A stretch of DNA of 64,000 nt from CAYMPH01 sp964392365 (GTDB lineage: Bacteria; Spirochaetota; UBA4802; UBA5550): the NCBI GenBank assembly GCA_964392365.1, contig CAYMPH010000007.1, positions 124,001-188,000 on the forward strand. The letters are read 5' to 3'. The notes beneath the pieces were generated by a model that worked only from the letters and a program-made list of their open reading frames with translations, searched no databases and was not told the DNA's origin. Numbering within the stretch: position 1 is the stretch's first letter; each line of letters opens with the position of its first letter. Made by a program: the position numbers and the translations under genes. Below, piece after piece: positions 33,517-41,815 of this stretch.

Positions 33517-34608
33517 TTAAAGCTGCTCACCTGTTTCTGAATCAAGATTTTTCTTTTCACCTTTAGTAAATACAGTCAGCTTGCCATCTTTCAATTCCAG
33601 CTTGCCGTCGTTTATAATGTTTTTTCTCCAGAGAACAGGACCGTTAACTGAAGCGCAATATACATATTCGCCTGATGCAACATATAATTTATCACCGGAC
33701 TTAAGAGGCTCGTCCATGACTTTACCTTCCCACAAAACTTTTCCGTTTTTAATAAAATATACTTCATATTTTGTTATGAGAAGTCTTCCATCAGGTTTTG
33801 GTTCCTCTTTTTCTTTTTCAATTACCTTAACAATCTGTTTAATTACTTCAGCCGGCTTTTCCTTAACATCAATAATCTCTTTATTTTCTTTAATAAAATC
33901 TCCTGCTGCAAATTTTTCAATGTCCTTCAGGCCTATTGCAATTTCCTTGTTTGAAGCCTGAATAACGCGACCCATTACATCACCGCCTGTGCCCTTAGCC
34001 GTTTCTTTCTTTAAAATCTGCTCAACAATTTTTTCAGATTTTTCAACTTCCTTCTCGGTAATTACAATCTTTTCCTCTTTTTCAATTACCGGAGACATTT
34101 CCAGTATTTTATCAAAATTTCCTTCAAACTGTTTTATCCTTTTAGAAACCTGCAACTTGCCGTCAAAAACTTTTACTCTTGTTGTTTTCAATGAATCAAC
34201 TTCTATAGTAAACTGCGTTCCCCTGACTCCAGCAACTGCAGTTGGAGTTTTAACAGTAAACGAATCGTCTTTTAAAAGTTTTTTCGGTTTGCAGAGCATT
34301 TTGCCCATGTCCATTCCAAGCTGGGTACTTTCAGTGCTTCCCTGCCTGATAAGATTTGATACAGTCAATTTAGATTTCTCTTTGATTCTTATAATTGAAC
34401 CGCCGATTTTTATATCGCAGAAAGACTCATTACCTGTAGTAATTTCATCCTTCTCTTTTATAATATCTCCTATTGAAACAGAACCGCTGTTTTTTGAAAC
34501 TTCTCCAACTATGAATGAGATCACAGCATATTCATCCACCTTCTGCTTTGAACATCCTCCGGCAATAACAAGAATCAGACCGATGGATAAAAGTATAAGT
34601 TTTTTCAT
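33517..34608 (-). CDS. FecR-domain lipoprotein
   Basis: This encodes 363 residues from the ATG at 34608, which follows ggaggggg and gives the lipoprotein signal peptide ending A-G-G-C (lipid anchor Cys19). A FecR domain spans about 30-150: D-E-I-T-T-G-N-E-S-F-C-D-I, a T-V-K-T-P-T-A-V-A-G-V-R-G-T-Q-F core, and V-F-D-G-K-L-Q. A charged coiled linker rich in K/E follows (160-270). The C-terminus has a single PQQ-like blade pattern (G-K-V-L-W-E-G-K, G-P-V-L-W-R-K). Stand-alone FecR lipoproteins are common in spirochaetes. They probably bind or sense envelope components; the function is not established. Confidence 0.82.
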   Translation of the reverse strand: MKKLILLSIGLILVIAGGCSKQKVDEYAVISFIVGEVSKNSGSVSIGDIIKEKDEITTGNESFCDIKIGGSIIRIKEKSKLTVSNLIRQGSTESTQLGMDMGKMLCKPKKLLKDDSFTVKTPTAVAGVRGTQFTIEVDSLKTTRVKVFDGKLQVSKRIKQFEGNFDKILEMSPVIEKEEKIVITEKEVEKSEKIVEQILKKETAKGTGGDVMGRVIQASNKEIAIGLKDIEKFAAGDFIKENKEIIDVKEKPAEVIKQIVKVIEKEKEEPKPDGRLLITKYEVYFIKNGKVLWEGKVMDEPLKSGDKLYVASGEYVYCASVNGPVLWRKNIINDGKLELKDGKLTVFTKGEKKNLDSETGEQL

Positions 34609-34965
34609 AAAATCCCCCTCCAACAAAAAATTTAATATATTTGCTTTAAACAAATTTAAATAATATAATTCTTTTAAAATGTCAGTTAAATTTATTATAT
34701 CAATTTTTTATATGCTGCAAGCAATATATTTAAGCATTCTATTAAACATCCATATATATTTATTATACACCATATAGTCTAATAAAGGCAATTATTTTTC
34801 AGTTAATATTTAAAATATATTGTTATTTACCTGCGGCTTAAAAATATTTACAACCAATTTTACTGCATGCTTTATGTATTATCAAAAAAAATTAATCTAA
34901 TAAAGGAGATATTTATAAATTATTTTATTGAAAAAAGCACTGTATCTGTAATTAATGATTAAATT
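34609..34965. other. AT-rich intergenic region, divergent promoters expected
   Basis: These 357 bases separate two divergent genes. No ORF, RNA or convincing hairpin is seen. aaaggagat at 34902-34910 is a perfect ribosome-binding sequence but lies about 55 bases before the ATG at 34966. Only a seven-codon TTG-initiated reading frame (34928-34951) follows it, so it may be chance or part of a very short leader peptide. Confidence 0.35.
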
Positions 34966-36252
34966 ATGGAAATTGATGAAAAACATAAAAAAGCAATTAT
35001 AAATGCAATAGCCGGAGATGCGTTGGGGAGCACGCTCGAAGGCTTTACAATTGAACATATAAAGGCTGTCTATAAATCAATAAAAGATTACACTGACCCT
35101 GAACCGGCTCTTAAAAACAAGCTTGAATACTGGAAAAAACCAGGCCTATATACATCAATTACACAAATAATGATTATTCTGTTTGCTTCATTTGGAAAAA
35201 GCAAATTCAATTTAAACAGCTTTATTCATAATATAAATTCCTCTCCGGAAGTAGAAAATTCACAATCAGGCATTTTCCGGCATCCTGATAATATTTTAAA
35301 TCGATTTATCAATGAAGCAGAAACCATTCAAAACGAAACTGCAGACTATTCTGCATCAGCTAAACTCATTCCGATATGTCTGCCTTTTTCATTTCAGGAT
35401 TATTTTAATGACACAGAAATTTACAATCAGTTTAAATTCTGCACTTTATTCACATCAGATTCATTCACTATATCAGCCTGCCTGATATTTTCAAAGCTGA
35501 TTTATAATATAATTGTTTCAGAAAATTTTATTCCTGGAAAAGCTCTGCTTGAAGCTAAAAAAACCGCAGGTGAATTACTCGAATATTCCCAAAACAACAG
35601 CCCGAAAATTTTTGAATTAAAACTTAATCCGGATAAAATTTCCAGCTCTATATCAGTTTATCTGCAGCTGTTTGAATCTTTGGAAAAAGCAATTTCAGTA
35701 GAAAATGGAATAAAAATTATAATAGAAAATCTGAATGCAATAATGAAAAATAATATTAAAAAGCCTTCAATTGCACATCCTGCTGCAGCATTTCCTCTTG
35801 CTTTGCTAAAATCAAAATTTTTCTCTGAAACAGAATCCTTATTAATACAATGCGCTATGGAAGGAGGTCCGGCTTCTTCAGCCGCATCTATTGCAGGTGC
35901 TATTTCAGGAGCTTGCGGCAATTCAATTGGAGAGGATTCTTTTTTAATAAAAAATTTAATAAATAAAAAATATATTTCCTCTCTGGTTAATGAAATATCT
36001 GTAAAATCATTTGAAAGCATTACAATTCAGAATTTTTATAAATCAGAATCTCTGCTTACAAAAAAGGAAATTGAAGAATACCAGTCTAAACTCAAACATT
36101 ATAAAAAGACTGAAAAAAAACATATAAACAGGAAAAACCCGGAAAATAAAATGACACAGCATATTGTTGAATCCTGGACTAAATCTGATAAAGCAAAGTG
36201 GAAAAAAGAGAAAAAACAGTTCAATGAAGAATTTGACGAATCCAATAATTAA
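34966..36252 (+). CDS. ADP-ribosylglycohydrolase-fold protein lacking metal ligands (probable pseudoenzyme)
   Basis: This encodes 428 residues. The N-terminus (A-G-D-A-L-G-S-T-L-E-G-F, residues 16-27) fits the DraG/ADP-ribosylglycohydrolase start G-D-A-x-G. Two metal-binding signatures are altered: the usual D-D-T near residue 63 is T-S-I-T-Q, and the usual G-G-D-T-D-T near 300 reads G-G-P-A-S-S, followed by the expected A-x-I-A-G-A. With both sets of Asp gone, the binuclear metal site cannot form in the normal way. Residues 368-428 are a lysine- and glutamate-rich extension. An in-frame stop lies six bases upstream of the ATG, so no longer start is possible, and no ribosome binding site is close. 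It probably serves in binding rather than hydrolysis. Confidence 0.65.
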   Translation: MEIDEKHKKAIINAIAGDALGSTLEGFTIEHIKAVYKSIKDYTDPEPALKNKLEYWKKPGLYTSITQIMIILFASFGKSKFNLNSFIHNINSSPEVENSQSGIFRHPDNILNRFINEAETIQNETADYSASAKLIPICLPFSFQDYFNDTEIYNQFKFCTLFTSDSFTISACLIFSKLIYNIIVSENFIPGKALLEAKKTAGELLEYSQNNSPKIFELKLNPDKISSSISVYLQLFESLEKAISVENGIKIIIENLNAIMKNNIKKPSIAHPAAAFPLALLKSKFFSETESLLIQCAMEGGPASSAASIAGAISGACGNSIGEDSFLIKNLINKKYISSLVNEISVKSFESITIQNFYKSESLLTKKEIEEYQSKLKHYKKTEKKHINRKNPENKMTQHIVESWTKSDKAKWKKEKKQFNEEFDESNN

Positions 36253-36350
36253 TATATATAAAATATTTGACATTTGCCTGTAAATATTATTAAATAGTAT
36301 ATATTATTTAAAAATGGAATTTTGCCCAATACTTCTCATGGAGGAACTAA

Positions 36351-37289
36351 ATGCTTGATAAATTTTTAAAATCCCTCTCAATCTTTTTTATATTTTTTGT
36401 AATATTTCAGGTTTCTGATGCAGATTCCAGAAATGCTAAAGCTATTCCGTACAAAATACTGGAAATTGAAAATGTATCAAGGTATGATGAAGACAGACTT
36501 GTTTTTCAGCGTATTGAAAAAAATTTAAGCGAAAACGTTGATAACTCAATAGAAACACTTCTGGTCATAAGAGACAGGAAAATGTATATCCTGAAAGATG
36601 GCTATGATGATTCTAATATTGTTTCAACAAACAGAAAAATTCTCGAGATGGAAAACAAGATGATGACGGATTTATGGGTTAATAAGATTAACAATAAGCC
36701 GGACTATCTTCAAACAACTGACAGGCGAAAAGAAATTCTAAAAAAGATTGATGAAGATTATGTTGAAAAAAACTTCGGCGAATATTATAGAAATGTAAGA
36801 AATAAATTTATTCAGATGCATGTAAATACATTCAAAGGATTGATGGTAAACAGAAAAGATTCCAGTCTGAATGTTGTAAGATCACCTCTTCCGAAAAGAC
36901 TTGCAGATCCTGACAATTCTGAAACAAAATATTATTTATCTGTAACAGCGAAGACAATTGATGAAAAAGTTTATTTTGCAGAAGATGCAGACGGAGACGG
37001 CATTACTGAAACATTCAGCGTAACAATTCCGGATGGATTCTCATGGGGATTTGAATCAGGACCGAACATTCTTTTTATTTATAACAATAACAAAGATCCT
37101 AATAATAAAGAAAAAAATAAAGAAATCGAAGATATAATAAAAGATCTGACAAAAATGGCTTATTACGGCACTGCAGAAGAAGAGAAATTTATTAAAGAAA
37201 ATTTCCCTAATGAAAAAACAACTAATGAAATGATAGATGACATATACAGAGTAATAACTCCTCAATTGAAGAAAGAGGGGAAACCTTAA
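36351..37289 (+). CDS. Exported protein of unknown function with an EF-hand-like loop
   Basis: This encodes 312 residues with a signal peptide (1-27, ending V-S-D-A). The mature part is charged and mainly helical in its first 180 residues (many K, E, N), then a segment containing D-A-D-G-D-G-I-T-E (about 216-224) fits the calcium-binding EF-hand loop. The C-terminal 70 residues are again helical and charged. I do not recognise the family. It is likely periplasmic. A symmetrical terminator follows. The start has ggagg eight bases upstream. Confidence 0.65.
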   Translation: MLDKFLKSLSIFFIFFVIFQVSDADSRNAKAIPYKILEIENVSRYDEDRLVFQRIEKNLSENVDNSIETLLVIRDRKMYILKDGYDDSNIVSTNRKILEMENKMMTDLWVNKINNKPDYLQTTDRRKEILKKIDEDYVEKNFGEYYRNVRNKFIQMHVNTFKGLMVNRKDSSLNVVRSPLPKRLADPDNSETKYYLSVTAKTIDEKVYFAEDADGDGITETFSVTIPDGFSWGFESGPNILFIYNNNKDPNNKEKNKEIEDIIKDLTKMAYYGTAEEEKFIKENFPNEKTTNEMIDDIYRVITPQLKKEGKP

Positions 37290-37321
37290 TAAAACAAAAG
37301 CATTAAATAAAATATCACAAT

Positions 37322-37353
37322 AAAAAAAGCCGGTTAAATAACCGGCTTTTTTT
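37322..37353. terminator. Bidirectional rho-independent terminator
   Basis: AAAAAGCCGGTT (37324-37335) pairs with AACCGGCTTTTT around a 4-base loop and has A and T runs on either side. It serves the gene ending at 37289 on the plus strand and, in reverse, the M23 peptidase gene ending at 37404. Confidence 0.88.
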
Positions 37354-37403
37354 ATATTAAAATTTCATTGCTTATATGAAAAAAATATTATCTGTGATAA
37401 ATT

Positions 37404-38120
37404 TTATTTAAAATTAGCGAAAACCTCAATCTGTTTTACAGGCAGAAAATCAAGCGGATTTAACGGGATATCATTATATCTGATTTCAAAATGAAGATGA
37501 TTTCCAGTTGAGTTCCCGGTGCTGCCAACAAAAGCAATTACCTGTCCTTTTTTTACATAATCTCCATTTTGAACAAGCATTATTGAATTATGAGAATATC
37601 TGGTATAATAATTGTTTCTATGTTCAATATTAATGGATTTGCCGTGTCCTGAAACATAAGAGGCAGATATTATTTTTCCATCCATAACAGCTACAACAGG
37701 TATGCCTTTTTGAGCAGGAAGATCAATTCCTGTATGAAGCTGCCCCCATCTGATGCCGAAAGATGAAGATATTTTTTCAATACTCCGAATAGGCCAGATA
37801 ATCTCATCATCCTTGCCTGAGACATTCATTTGAAGAGCGCCGGTTGTTTTCAGTTCATTTATATAAGAATCTGAAAAAGGGATAAAAAGATAAGTTCTAT
37901 ATACAAAATTTGTTCCATTGATCCTTGTAAATTCAGAAAATTTCGACCCTACTGAAGTTAATACAGTATTCAATTCCTGCTGAGTGGAAATAATCTTCCA
38001 TTGACCTACTTTACCTTTATATTCCTGAATGTAATCGTAATTGTGATCAGCATATGAAAAATTTACAGCATGAAAAAATAAAAAAAGCGTTGATATAAAG
38101 CATAATAATACTTTATTCAT
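37404..38120 (-). CDS. M23-family peptidoglycan endopeptidase (LytM-like)
   Basis: This encodes 238 residues with a signal peptide (1-24, ending S-Y-A). Residues 35-100 are a variable region. The M23 domain follows, with zinc ligands in H-T-G-I-D (His and Asp) and H-L-H-F-E (His-x-His), plus the intermediate active-site histidine in Y-S-H-N-S. It cuts peptide cross-links in peptidoglycan, or if inactive activates amidases. All four key residues are present, so activity is likely. Confidence 0.9.
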   Translation of the reverse strand: MNKVLLCFISTLFLFFHAVNFSYADHNYDYIQEYKGKVGQWKIISTQQELNTVLTSVGSKFSEFTRINGTNFVYRTYLFIPFSDSYINELKTTGALQMNVSGKDDEIIWPIRSIEKISSSFGIRWGQLHTGIDLPAQKGIPVVAVMDGKIISASYVSGHGKSINIEHRNNYYTRYSHNSIMLVQNGDYVKKGQVIAFVGSTGNSTGNHLHFEIRYNDIPLNPLDFLPVKQIEVFANFK

Positions 38121-38460
38121 TAATTACCCCATTATTACGTACTATTTATTCGAGTTATGATAATAAAATTATTTCAGAGAGGAAAAATTCACCACTAAAC
38201 AAAATAATTATTTACTTAACTAGGTTATATTTGTCAATAAAAAAATGCTGATTACAATAACTAATTTTAATAAGGGTTTATATTGAAAAACACACTTATA
38301 TTAATTTATCTTGACATGATTTAATATTACAAAATTCTCAATAATAAACTTTCGTATAAAAATAGTTTTATTATAATTAAAATATAAAAAAATCGGACAA
38401 AAAAGGCTTAATCATTCAGATTTTTATTATTCATGATAAAAAATACTCTGGAGAACTTTA
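38121..38460. other. AT-rich intergenic region, probable promoter of the homocysteine operon
   Basis: These 340 bases separate divergent genes. TTGACA at 38311-38316 and TATAAT at 38372-38377 are present but not at promoter spacing from each other. No S-adenosylmethionine or T-box riboswitch pattern is seen. The ATG at 38461 follows ggagaac. Nothing else is recognisable. Confidence 0.35.
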
Positions 38461-39648
38461 ATGGACAAAATTCCAATTAAAAAAAGCTACGAAGAAATTA
38501 ATCAGAAAATAAAAGAAGGCAAAGCTGTAATTGTTACAGCTGATGAAATGCCTGAAATTGTCAGAAGCGAAGGAGTAAAAGGAGCATTTAAAAAAGTTGA
38601 TGTTGTAACTACCGGAACTTTCGGCATAATGTGTTCCTCCGGAGCATTTTTAAATTTCCGGCATACCAAACCGAAAATGAAGGCTTCAAAAGTATGGCTT
38701 AATAATGTTGAAGCCTATGCCGGTGTTGCTGCAGTTGACTGCTATATTGGAGCCACACAGGTACAGGAAAATGATCCGCTTAATATGGTATTTCCAGGAA
38801 AATTCAAATACGGCGGAGGCCATGTAATTGAAGACCTCATTTCAGGGAAAGAAGTAAAGCTCGAAGCTGAATCATACGGTACTGATTGCTATCCACTGAA
38901 AGAATTTAAAAAAGTTATAACCATAAATGACCTGAGAGATGCAATGCTTTATAATCCGCGTAATTCATATCAGAATTACAACTGTGCTGTGAATTTATCA
39001 AATAAAACAATATACACATATATGGGAATATTACGCCCTGAGATGGGTAATGCGACCTACTCTTCAGCAGGCGTTCTTTCACCTCTATTAAATGATCCAT
39101 ATTACTGGACAATTGGAACAGGCACAAAAATTTTCCTTGCAGGTTCTTTAGGAGCAGTTACATGGCAGGGAACCCAGCATTCGCCTGATTGCAAAAGGGG
39201 TACAAACGGCATCCCGATGGAAGGAGCAGGAACAATGTCTGTGACAGGTGATATGAAGCAGATGAATACAGAATTTATCAGAGGGGCTTCTATCACAGGA
39301 TACGGCTGTTCGCTAATGGTCGGTATAGGAGTTCCTATTCCGATTTTAAATGAAGAACTCGCATATTTTACAGGTCAGAGCGATAAAGATATTTTCTGTC
39401 AGGTTGTTGATTACGGTATCGATTACCCGACCGGAGAAATCAGATCACTCGGACAGGTGAGCTATGCTGAACTTAAAAGCGGTAAAATTGAATTAAACGG
39501 AAAGACAATTCAAACATCACCTCTTTCAAGCTATCCGGGTGCGTTAAAAATAGCAAAAATACTCAAACAGTGGATTGAGAAGGGTATGACTGTTGGTGTT
39601 CCACAAATTAATTTTCAGACTGTTGATGCAAAAATAAACTATGAATAA
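38461..39648 (+). CDS. DUF39 homocysteine biosynthesis protein (L-aspartate semialdehyde sulfurtransferase, MA1821-like)
   Basis: This encodes 395 residues, cytosolic. It matches the DUF39 family, whose methanogen member MA1821, with a NIL-ferredoxin and a COG2122 protein, converts aspartate semialdehyde and sulfide to homocysteine. Conserved cysteines occur at Cys58 (G-I-M-C-S-S-G-A) and Cys143 (Y-G-T-D-C-Y-P), positions similar to the two catalytic cysteines reported in MA1821 as I recall it, with a further Cys94 (V-D-C-Y-I-G). G-G-G-H-V-I-E-D-L and W-Q-G-T-Q-H are other conserved spots. The next two genes overlap by 8 and 11 bases and encode the other two expected parts, which makes the assignment strong for the whole operon. 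Confidence 0.85.
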   Translation: MDKIPIKKSYEEINQKIKEGKAVIVTADEMPEIVRSEGVKGAFKKVDVVTTGTFGIMCSSGAFLNFRHTKPKMKASKVWLNNVEAYAGVAAVDCYIGATQVQENDPLNMVFPGKFKYGGGHVIEDLISGKEVKLEAESYGTDCYPLKEFKKVITINDLRDAMLYNPRNSYQNYNCAVNLSNKTIYTYMGILRPEMGNATYSSAGVLSPLLNDPYYWTIGTGTKIFLAGSLGAVTWQGTQHSPDCKRGTNGIPMEGAGTMSVTGDMKQMNTEFIRGASITGYGCSLMVGIGVPIPILNEELAYFTGQSDKDIFCQVVDYGIDYPTGEIRSLGQVSYAELKSGKIELNGKTIQTSPLSSYPGALKIAKILKQWIEKGMTVGVPQINFQTVDAKINYE

Positions 39649-40393
39649 ATATTCAGAAAGATTTTACAGAAGTGATAATAAATTAGAGCGATGGAATTCA
39701 TTCATACTCAGAAATGAAACCACAGATCTTTTTATAAAATCAGCTGAAGATTTAACAGCAATTGGACTGAAAATTATTAACAAACTGAGAAACGAAATTA
39801 GAGATCATATAAGCAGACAGCTGGAATTTCAAACTTCATATTCACCTGTTGAAAAATTAACTGATACTCCGGATATTATCAAACTAATGTATCTTGCATC
39901 AGAAAGAACAGGTACTGGTCCATTTGCATCGGTTGCAGGCGCAATAGCACAGATGACAGGCATTGAACTTATGAATTACACTAAAGAGATTATTATAGAA
40001 AACGGCGGAGACATATGGATGAGTCTGATTGAACCGGCTGTTGTTCAGATACACTCTGACAATGCAGAATTTGACGGGAAAACCGGATTATTGATTTCTC
40101 CGGAAGAAACACCTTGCGGAATCTGCACTACATCAGGAAAAGTCGGCCCTTCATTCAGTTTCGGCAAAGCAGATTCTGCAACTATAATAGGAAAATGCGC
40201 CGCAACAGCAGATGCAGCAGCTACTCTTGCCGGAAATATAGTAAAAGATGAGAATGATATAACAAAAGCTCTGAATAATGCAACAGAAGTTGAAAGTGTC
40301 ACAGGAGCAGTAATTATTATTAAAAATAAAATGGGAATACAGGGTTCGGTAAAATTAATAAACCCCATGGAGGAATCGGCAAATGGAATCTAG
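39641..40393 (+). CDS. UPF0280 (COG2122) protein of the homocysteine pathway
   Basis: This encodes 250 residues without a signal peptide. The core is an ApbE/thiamine-biosynthesis-like fold. G-T-G-P-F-A-S-V-A-G-A-I-A-Q and E-N-G-G-D-I-W are conserved stretches, and T-S-G-K-V-G-P-S-F-S-F-G-K-A-D and A-T-A-D-A-A-A-T fit the family. Genetic work in Methanosarcina connected MA1715 of this family to homocysteine synthesis. Overlaps of 8 bases with the previous gene and 11 with the next show translational coupling. Confidence 0.85.
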   Translation: MNKYSERFYRSDNKLERWNSFILRNETTDLFIKSAEDLTAIGLKIINKLRNEIRDHISRQLEFQTSYSPVEKLTDTPDIIKLMYLASERTGTGPFASVAGAIAQMTGIELMNYTKEIIIENGGDIWMSLIEPAVVQIHSDNAEFDGKTGLLISPEETPCGICTTSGKVGPSFSFGKADSATIIGKCAATADAAATLAGNIVKDENDITKALNNATEVESVTGAVIIIKNKMGIQGSVKLINPMEESANGI

Positions 40394-40802
40394 AAATGTT
40401 TTACTTGTTTTTGAAAAAAAAATAATGTATAAACCTATAATATACAAACTTGCAAAAGATTTCAATATGGCTTTCAATGTTCTTGAAGCAAAAATTTATC
40501 CAAAACAGGAAGGTCGAATTATTCTTGAGCTGCGCGGTACAGAGGAATCAATCAACACAAGCGTTAAATATCTTGAGGATGAAGGTGTCAGGGTTGAGAT
40601 TCTTGCAGATAAAATTTTTAAAGATGAAGATAAATGTGTTCATTGCGGTGCTTGCACTGCAGTCTGCAGAGTTGACGCACTTTTCATAGATAGAAATAAT
40701 ATGGAAGTAAATTTCTATCCTGAAAAATGCGTTGCATGCGGTCTCTGCAAACTTGCCTGTCCAGTTAAAGCCATGTCAGGCATTTCAATCGATATTGATT
40801 AA
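40383..40802 (+). CDS. NIL-domain ferredoxin (MA1822-like) of the homocysteine pathway
   Basis: This encodes 139 residues. Residues 1-75 form a NIL domain (ligand-binding fold also found after MetN ATPases), and the rest is a two-cluster 4Fe-4S ferredoxin: Cys85, 88, 91, 95 and Cys116, 119, 122, 126. In methanogens the NIL-ferredoxin donates electrons for reducing the sulfur-bearing intermediate of DUF39. The start follows ggagg. The stop codon abuts the stop of the convergent SH3 lipoprotein gene, with no spacer. Confidence 0.88.
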   Translation: MESRNVLLVFEKKIMYKPIIYKLAKDFNMAFNVLEAKIYPKQEGRIILELRGTEESINTSVKYLEDEGVRVEILADKIFKDEDKCVHCGACTAVCRVDALFIDRNNMEVNFYPEKCVACGLCKLACPVKAMSGISIDID

Positions 40803-41552
40803 TTATTTCTGATTTCCGGGCCCCTGATCATCTTTTTTTTCAGATGTTTTCAGATCTCCTGCAGGAAGATCCGGAGAATCCACTCCAAGAAGTTCTTCCA
40901 GTTTCTTTTTCGAAAGTTCAGAAATAACAGAAGATCCGGATGAAAGCTCTGTTAGCTTATCCTTTGCCTCTTTCTTTGATGAATCCTTTTTACTTGCCAG
41001 AAGATTTAATGCAGTTTCATAATCCTTTGCAGCCTGAACAAGCGCTTCATCTACACTGAAACCTCCTTTAACCCAATGGCCTGTGATCCATATTCCTGAA
41101 ACATTTCCTATATAGATTTTTACCCAATCCGCTTTTTCATCAATAATAAAACCAATTGTTCCTTTTGGAATTGCAGCTACAACAGCACTCCCGACATCAG
41201 GCCGCTGATATGCTTTTACATTTTCATCAATAATCACTACAGGCTTTTCAGCGAGAAATTCCTGATTTATAAATCCCTGCTTGCCGTCAGAAAGCTTAAT
41301 AGTTGCAACTTCAATTGTTTTATCCGCATATTCGATTTTTTCTGAAGAAATAACTTCAGCTGATTCAGTTTTTTCAAGAGTTGCAAGCCATGTTTTTAAT
41401 GATTTATCATTGAATACAGCCGCTCTGAATTTAGCATATTTTTTAACATTATTTTTTTCTGATTTTTTTTCATCTTTTTTACAGGATGATACTAAAAATA
41501 AAACTGAAAAAGAAATAAATAATATTGAAGCAATTGAAATCATTTTTTTCAT
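40803..41552 (-). CDS. SH3-domain lipoprotein
   Basis: This encodes 249 residues. The lipoprotein signal peptide ends in V-S-S-C (Cys24). A charged linker follows, then a bacterial SH3-like region (about 100-160, with N-V-K-A-Y-Q-R-P-D-V-G-S-A-V-V-A-A-I-P-K-G and A-D-W-V-K-I-Y-I-G). The C-terminal 70 residues are helical and rich in K, S and E. Bacterial SH3 domains typically bind cell-wall peptides. A second SH3 lipoprotein lies at 43897. Confidence 0.75.
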   Translation of the reverse strand: MKKMISIASILFISFSVLFLVSSCKKDEKKSEKNNVKKYAKFRAAVFNDKSLKTWLATLEKTESAEVISSEKIEYADKTIEVATIKLSDGKQGFINQEFLAEKPVVIIDENVKAYQRPDVGSAVVAAIPKGTIGFIIDEKADWVKIYIGNVSGIWITGHWVKGGFSVDEALVQAAKDYETALNLLASKKDSSKKEAKDKLTELSSGSSVISELSKKKLEELLGVDSPDLPAGDLKTSEKKDDQGPGNQK

Positions 41553-41630
41553 AAAAACCTCTTTTTATAAAATTATTTCCAGCATTACAGCAATTTCTAC
41601 AGCATTTAGCGATTTGATTAAAACATTTTC

Positions 41631-41745
41631 TGTCATTCCGTATTGCTGCTTTAATTTATGCAAATACCGGTCTTACACCCTAGCGTGAATCTCATTAGTA
41701 ATGCATTATCTGTGAGATTCCGGTATCACTCCAGTCGGGATGACA
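41631..41745. mobile_element. 115-bp nested palindromic element (MITE-like)
   Basis: Three nested inverted repeats are centred on the same point: TGTCATTCCG (41631-41640) with CGGGATGACA (41736-41745, one mismatch), ATACCGG (41664-41670) with CCGGTAT (41720-41726), and GAATCTCA (41687-41694) with TGAGATTC (41713-41720). The element is GC-richer than its surroundings and carries no ORF. It lies between the SH3 lipoprotein gene and the amidase gene. It resembles short non-autonomous repeats dispersed in many bacterial genomes, but no transposase is present in the window. Confidence 0.55.
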
Positions 41746-41815
41746 AAGAACTAATTCAATCGTTAACTGATATAATTAAAAATTCAAGCTTAAAAAATAT
41801 TCATATAAACAATTT

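Noticed and set aside
33581..34663. Two long open frames on the plus strand opposite the FecR gene (126 and 224 codons)
   Set aside because: They are antisense to a well-supported lipoprotein gene with a good ribosome site, have odd hydrophobic composition rich in S, F, I, L, and match nothing.
38121..38460. Possible SAM or T-box riboswitch before the homocysteine operon
   Set aside because: No SAM-I type conserved core, T-box sequence or terminator hairpin was found in the 340 bases.
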